Source: JBOGNO01 sp050747245 (GTDB taxonomy: Bacteria > Acidobacteriota > Terriglobia > Acidiferrales > UBA7541). From it: a stretch of DNA of 64,000 nucleotides. Positions 61,310-64,000 of the stretch are shown piece by piece. The notes under the pieces were generated by a model. That model had not been told where the DNA came from. It did no database searches and saw only the letters and a program-made list of their open reading frames with translations. Made by a program: the position numbers and the translations under genes. The DNA is taken from NCBI GenBank assembly GCA_050747245.1, contig JBOGNO010000009.1:124001-188000 (forward strand). Reading direction: 5' to 3'. Position 1 is the stretch's first letter; every line of letters starts with the position of its first letter.

Positions 61310-62692
61310 ATGGCCCATCTCCTGGTAGTGGACGACGAGCGTTCGATCTGCGAGCTGCTGGAAATCACTTTCCGAAAGGAAGGCTACCGCGTCGAAGTGG
61401 CTTCCAATGGCGAGGCCGCCAAGCGACGGCTGCAGTCGCAAGTCTACGACATCGTCATCTCTGACGTGCGCATGCCCGACATGAACGGGGTGGAGCTGTT
61501 GCAGTTCGCCAAGGAAATTTCGCCGCAAACCGTATTCATCCTCATCACCGGCGTGCCGACGATTGGCACGGCGATTGATGCAGTGAACTATGGGGCCGAT
61601 CGCTACGTGATCAAGGGGGACACGCTTATTGACGAACTTCGGCCCGCGGTGCTGCAAGTAGCCGAAAATATCCGGTTGAAAAAGGAAGCCGGCTGCCTGC
61701 GACGCGAGATTCGCCGGCTGACGGGGCTCGACAACATCATCGGCACCAGTCCCAAAATGCGCACACTTTTCGAACTCATCCAAACCGTCGCGCCACAAGC
61801 CAGCCGCGTGCTGATCACCGGCGAAAGCGGGACAGGAAAGGAACTGGTGGCGCGGGCGATTCATGAAAACAGCACGCGCGCCAAGCGGCCGTTCGTGACG
61901 ATTAACTGCGGAGCTTTTCCCGAGACGCTCCTTGAATCGGAACTCTTCGGTTATATGAAAGGATCCTTCACCGGGGCCGCGGAGAACCGCCGCGGATTAT
62001 TTCAGGCGGCTGACGGCGGGACCCTGTTCATGGATGAAATCGGCAACATGAGTCTGGCGATGCAAGTGAAGCTCTATCGCGTCCTGCAGGAAGGGAAAAT
62101 ACGGCCGCTCGGCAGCACCGAGGAAACCGACGTGGACGTCCGCGTGATCGCCGCGACGAACAAAAATCTCGAGCAGGAAATTGTCGCGGGCAATTTTCGC
62201 GAAGATTTGTATTACCGGCTGAGCGTGATTCCGATGCATCTCCCGCCGCTCCGCGAACGGCGCGAAGATATTCCGCTGCTCGCCCGGGCGTTTCTGGATC
62301 GCTACCGCGCTTCCATGGGCAAGCCCATCGAAGGCATCGAAGCGGAAGCCATGCGCCGCATGGAAGCATACGACTGGCCCGGAAACGTACGCGAGCTGGA
62401 GAATACCATCGAGCGTGCCGTGGCGCTTGAGACCACCCGCCGCATATCCGTGGACGGCTTGCCGGAACGCATCAGCCGTTACTATCAGGAGCATGCCGGC
62501 GACGCGATTCAGCCGCCCCGCTTGCTGATCCCGGAGGGCGGAATTGACTTTGAAAATCACGTGCGCGACACCGAGCGGTCTTATCTCTTGGCCGCTCTGG
62601 AATGTTCCGGAGGCGTGCGCATCCGTGCGGCACAGCTTTTGAAAATGACGTACCGCTCCTTTCGGCATTACGCCAAGAAGCATGGAGTCTAA
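61310..62692 (+). CDS. pilR: Sigma-54-dependent pilin activator PilR
   Basis: NtrC-family regulator, 460 residues. The receiver (LLVVDDERSICELLEITFRKEGY, phospho-Asp in VISDVRMPDMNG) is followed by the AAA+ domain with GESGTGKELVARAIHE, the sigma-54 contact loop GSFTGA (about 217) and MDEIGNMSLAMQVKLYRVLQEGKIRPLG. The Fis-type HTH is GGVRIRAAQLLKMTYRSFRHYAKKHGV, with the YRSFRHYAKK ending typical of PilR. Its genome position, just before two pilin genes with sigma-54-like promoters, strongly supports its role. Confidence 0.95.
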   Translation: MAHLLVVDDERSICELLEITFRKEGYRVEVASNGEAAKRRLQSQVYDIVISDVRMPDMNGVELLQFAKEISPQTVFILITGVPTIGTAIDAVNYGADRYVIKGDTLIDELRPAVLQVAENIRLKKEAGCLRREIRRLTGLDNIIGTSPKMRTLFELIQTVAPQASRVLITGESGTGKELVARAIHENSTRAKRPFVTINCGAFPETLLESELFGYMKGSFTGAAENRRGLFQAADGGTLFMDEIGNMSLAMQVKLYRVLQEGKIRPLGSTEETDVDVRVIAATNKNLEQEIVAGNFREDLYYRLSVIPMHLPPLRERREDIPLLARAFLDRYRASMGKPIEGIEAEAMRRMEAYDWPGNVRELENTIERAVALETTRRISVDGLPERISRYYQEHAGDAIQPPRLLIPEGGIDFENHVRDTERSYLLAALECSGGVRIRAAQLLKMTYRSFRHYAKKHGV

Positions 62693-62730
62693 ACGACTCG
62701 CATCCGCTGCGCGAAAAGTGGCATATTCAG

Positions 62731-62749
62731 TCGACACTTTCTGTCACAT
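62731..62749 (+). promoter_or_regulatory. Candidate PilR enhancer site upstream of pilA1
   Basis: TCGACACTTTCTGTCACAT contains the inverted repeat GACA-N5-TGTC (62733-62745), about 124 bases upstream of the -24 element, a usual enhancer distance. A 17/19-identical copy occurs before the next pilin gene (63644-63662). TGTC-type half-sites are known for Pseudomonas PilR; the assignment here is inference. Confidence 0.55.
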
Positions 62750-62872
62750 TTCCAAGCGAATGAGGTAAGGTCTTGTGGCAGCAATCGCGCCATCGATGCG
62801 CGGCTCAGGGAACTCTCATGATGCCAGCGGGTTGCTGGGATGTATCGAATCCGACAATGACTCTCTCCGGGC

Positions 62873-62888
62873 TGGCATGCCAGTTGCC
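62873..62888 (+). promoter_or_regulatory. Sigma-54 promoter of pilA1
   Basis: TGGCATG-CCAG-TTGCC matches the sigma-54 consensus TGGCACG-N4-TTGCW at nearly all positions, with the invariant GG and GC ten bases apart. The predicted start lies about 57 bases before the pilA1 ATG at 62956. Confidence 0.72.
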
Positions 62889-62955
62889 CTTCATCTCTTC
62901 GCAAGGCGCGCTCGCGAAGTGCAAAGATTTCCAGAGCGACTTTGAAGGAGAGAAA

Positions 62956-63483
62956 ATGAAAAGGAATCAGAAAGGCTTCTCGCTGATCGAACTTTTGATC
63001 GTCGTGGCGATCATCCTGATTATCGCCGCGATCGCAATTCCGAATTTGCTCCGGTCCAAGATGGCTGCCAACGAAGCCTCCGCTGTGGGATCGATGCGCA
63101 CCATGACTACAGCTTCAGTCACCTATTCCTCCACCTACGGCAACGGCTTCGGGCCGAGCCTCGGTGCGATGGGTGGCAAGGCCGGTGATACGCTGGCGAG
63201 TTGCGACGAAGCGCTATTGCTTGACAGCGTTCTGTCGGGCGGCGGCGGCACAACCAACACCTCGACCAAGAGCGGCTACAGCTTCACATACGTTCCTGGC
63301 AAAGCGACGGGTAACTCGGTTACCGGTTGCACCAACCAGGGTGTATCGACGTACACGATCAACGCCGTTCCGCAGTCCATCGGCTCCACCGGACAGCGCG
63401 GTTTCTTCACCGATGAGTCGGGCGTAATCCGCTTCACGACTGACGGTTCAATCCCGACCGTAGCCAGCCCGGCCCTTCAGTAA
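62956..63483 (+). CDS. pilA: Type IV prepilin, major-pilin-like
   Basis: Type IVa pilin precursor of 175 residues, starting at ATG 62956 with AAGGAG upstream. The short leader MKRNQKG is cut by PilD before Phe; mature FSLIELLIVVAIILIIAAIAIPNLLRSKMAANEASAVGSMRTM is the pilin N-terminal helix with Glu5. The globular part is Gly/Thr/Ser-rich, and Cys residues at CDEA and CTNQ could form the disulfide. The C-terminus ends with FTTDGSIPTVASPALQ. It is expressed from a sigma-54-type promoter and followed by a terminator. Confidence 0.95.
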   Translation: MKRNQKGFSLIELLIVVAIILIIAAIAIPNLLRSKMAANEASAVGSMRTMTTASVTYSSTYGNGFGPSLGAMGGKAGDTLASCDEALLLDSVLSGGGGTTNTSTKSGYSFTYVPGKATGNSVTGCTNQGVSTYTINAVPQSIGSTGQRGFFTDESGVIRFTTDGSIPTVASPALQ

Positions 63484-63513
63484 GCTAGCTTAGGTAGGAT
63501 TGCATTCCCAGGG

Positions 63514-63543
63514 AGGCAGCCCGCGAAGCTGCCTTCTTTTTTC
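63514..63543 (+). terminator. Rho-independent terminator after pilA1
   Basis: AGGCAGC (63514-63520) and GCTGCCT (63528-63534) form a 7-bp stem with a seven-base loop, followed by TCTTTTTTC. It lies 31 bases after the pilin stop codon, so the second pilin gene needs its own promoter. Confidence 0.88.
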
Positions 63544-63643
63544 TATTCCGCATTAGTTTTCATTCTATGGGTACAGCCGAGGCGGCTTGAGATATAGCGG
63601 TCTTAAATTATCCAGGGTTGGCTTGCGCACGATTGCGATGCGA

Positions 63644-63662
63644 TCGACACTTTCGTTCACAT
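63644..63662 (+). promoter_or_regulatory. Candidate PilR enhancer site upstream of second pilin
   Basis: TCGACACTTTCGTTCACAT differs from the copy at 62731 only at two central-right positions, so the TGTC half-site is weakened. It lies about 82 bases before the -24 element of the second pilin gene. Confidence 0.5.
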
Positions 63663-63743
63663 ACGGTGTAGATTCCGCCCTGAATCCGTCTTTTTCGCAC
63701 GGAATCGGCGTTGTGCGCGCACTTGAAGGATTGTAAAATGAAT

Positions 63744-63759
63744 CGGTACGCGAATTGCG
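63744..63759 (+). promoter_or_regulatory. Sigma-54-like promoter of second pilin gene
   Basis: CGGTACG-CGAA-TTGCG retains the invariant GG and GC with ten-base spacing and a perfect TTGC, with changes in the outer -24 bases. The predicted start is about 100 bases before the ATG at 63870, leaving a long leader. Confidence 0.55.
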
Positions 63760-63869
63760 ATGGGGAAATGAGGGTTCAGTGTGATTGGCGAGGAGTTTAG
63801 AGTGGACGCCTGACCACCCGAGAGGCGAAAGGCGCAGAGGAATTGCGGAGTGACTCCAGGGGAATGAAA

Positions 63870-64000
63870 ATGGACAAGAGAGAGAAGGGTTTCTCGCTGA
63901 TCGAACTACTCATCGTCATCACCATCATCCTGATCATTGTGGCGATTGCGCTTCCGAATTACCACCACGTCCAAATGAGCGGCAACGAAACTGCGGCGGC
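63870..64000 (+). CDS. Second type IV prepilin, truncated by window end
   Basis: Begins at ATG 63870 (AGGGG seven bases upstream; an in-frame ATG at 63864 overlaps that site). The visible 43 residues are MDKREKG followed by FSLIELLIVITIILIIVAIALPNYHHVQMSGNETAA, a canonical class III prepilin leader and helix with Glu5. The helix is closely similar to the first pilin, so this is a paralogue or tandem minor pilin. The rest lies outside the window. Confidence 0.9.
   Translation, partial: MDKREKGFSLIELLIVITIILIIVAIALPNYHHVQMSGNETAA

Larger units (their letters stand above)
63484..63869. other. 386-nt gap between pilin genes
   Basis: This region holds a terminator for the first pilin gene (63514-63543), a second copy of the candidate enhancer (63644-63662), a 10-bp palindrome GTGCGCGCAC (63713-63722), a sigma-54-like element (63744-63759) and a predicted leader of about 100 bases. 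It has no gene of its own. Confidence 0.7.

Noticed and set aside
60719..61864. 381-codon minus-strand frame opposite pilS and pilR
   Set aside because: Antisense shadow; no ribosome-binding site or domain.
63770..63869. Possible c-di-GMP riboswitch in the second pilin leader
   Set aside because: Pilin leaders in other phyla often carry a GEMM riboswitch and the leader is long enough, but the conserved GEMM core segments are not visible here, only GC-rich repeats.

Overview
The window is GC-rich, densely packed bacterial chromosome, most likely from the phylum Acidobacteriota. The evidence is a Gram-negative envelope gene set (lptE, a heptose-phosphate adenylyltransferase, tat genes, a SurA-like chaperone), menaquinone-type methyltransferase and CarD, many GTG/TTG starts, and a remnant of a MacB/FtsX permease ending in the PARRAxRVDP...LRYE signature typical of the 'acidobacterial duplicated orphan permease' (ADOP) family. 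Assignment below phylum is not possible from the sequence alone. No rRNA, tRNA, CRISPR array, insertion sequence or prophage was seen.

Layout. 0-6.3 kb: a S41B-like peptidase, an unknown membrane protein, a repeat-bearing gap with the permease remnant, an orphan sensor kinase and a CtpA-type protease. 6.3-10.4 kb: tat genes, a glutaminyl-cyclase-like M28 enzyme, aroB and ubiE/menG. 10.4-19.4 kb (mostly minus): a flavin disulfide oxidoreductase, then pilD - sensor kinase - secreted coiled-coil protein - NtrC-type regulator, then a hotdog thioesterase, a geranylgeranyl-reductase-like flavoprotein and an alpha/beta-hydrolase with a membrane tail. 19.4-31.4 kb: housekeeping genes (rfaE2-like, mfd, SurA-like PPIase, YhaM-like nuclease, BlaI-like repressor, dusB, rsmI, FmdB-like zinc ribbon, galU, an eIF2B-like protein, tsaD). 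31.4-37.8 kb: a DUF3857/transglutaminase-fold protein, DinB-like protein and hydantoinase A/B pair. 37.8-47.5 kb: carD, tsaB-rimI, a YdcH-like protein, psd-pssA, a degenerate Asd homologue, lptE-holA, rpsT, phoH-ybeY-CorC-like. 47.5-55.2 kb: palindromic repeats, a secreted carboxypeptidase-regulatory-domain protein, era, and an nth-like/ntrY/ntrX operon. 55.4 kb to the end: a type IV pilus cluster pilB-pilT-pilC-pilS-pilR followed by two prepilin genes, the second cut by the window edge.

How it works together. The pilus cluster is the most coherent system. PilB and PilT power extension and retraction, PilC is the platform, and PilD (encoded about 40 kb away) would process the pilins. The PilS-PilR pair is followed by two pilin genes, each with a sigma-54-type -24/-12 element, and a shared 19-nt motif (17/19 identical) lies upstream of each element. 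That motif is a good candidate PilR enhancer site. Three NtrC-family activators and four sensor kinases occur in the window, so sigma-54 control is prominent here. The other recurrent theme is degenerate enzyme homologues (Asd without its cysteine, a transglutaminase fold without Cys/His, an EndoIII-like protein without the lysine). The window also holds two clusters of a dispersed palindromic repeat. No clearly new defence or mobile system was identified. The best candidates for undescribed biology are the kinase/coiled-coil/regulator unit beside pilD and the alpha/beta-hydrolase-membrane fusion.
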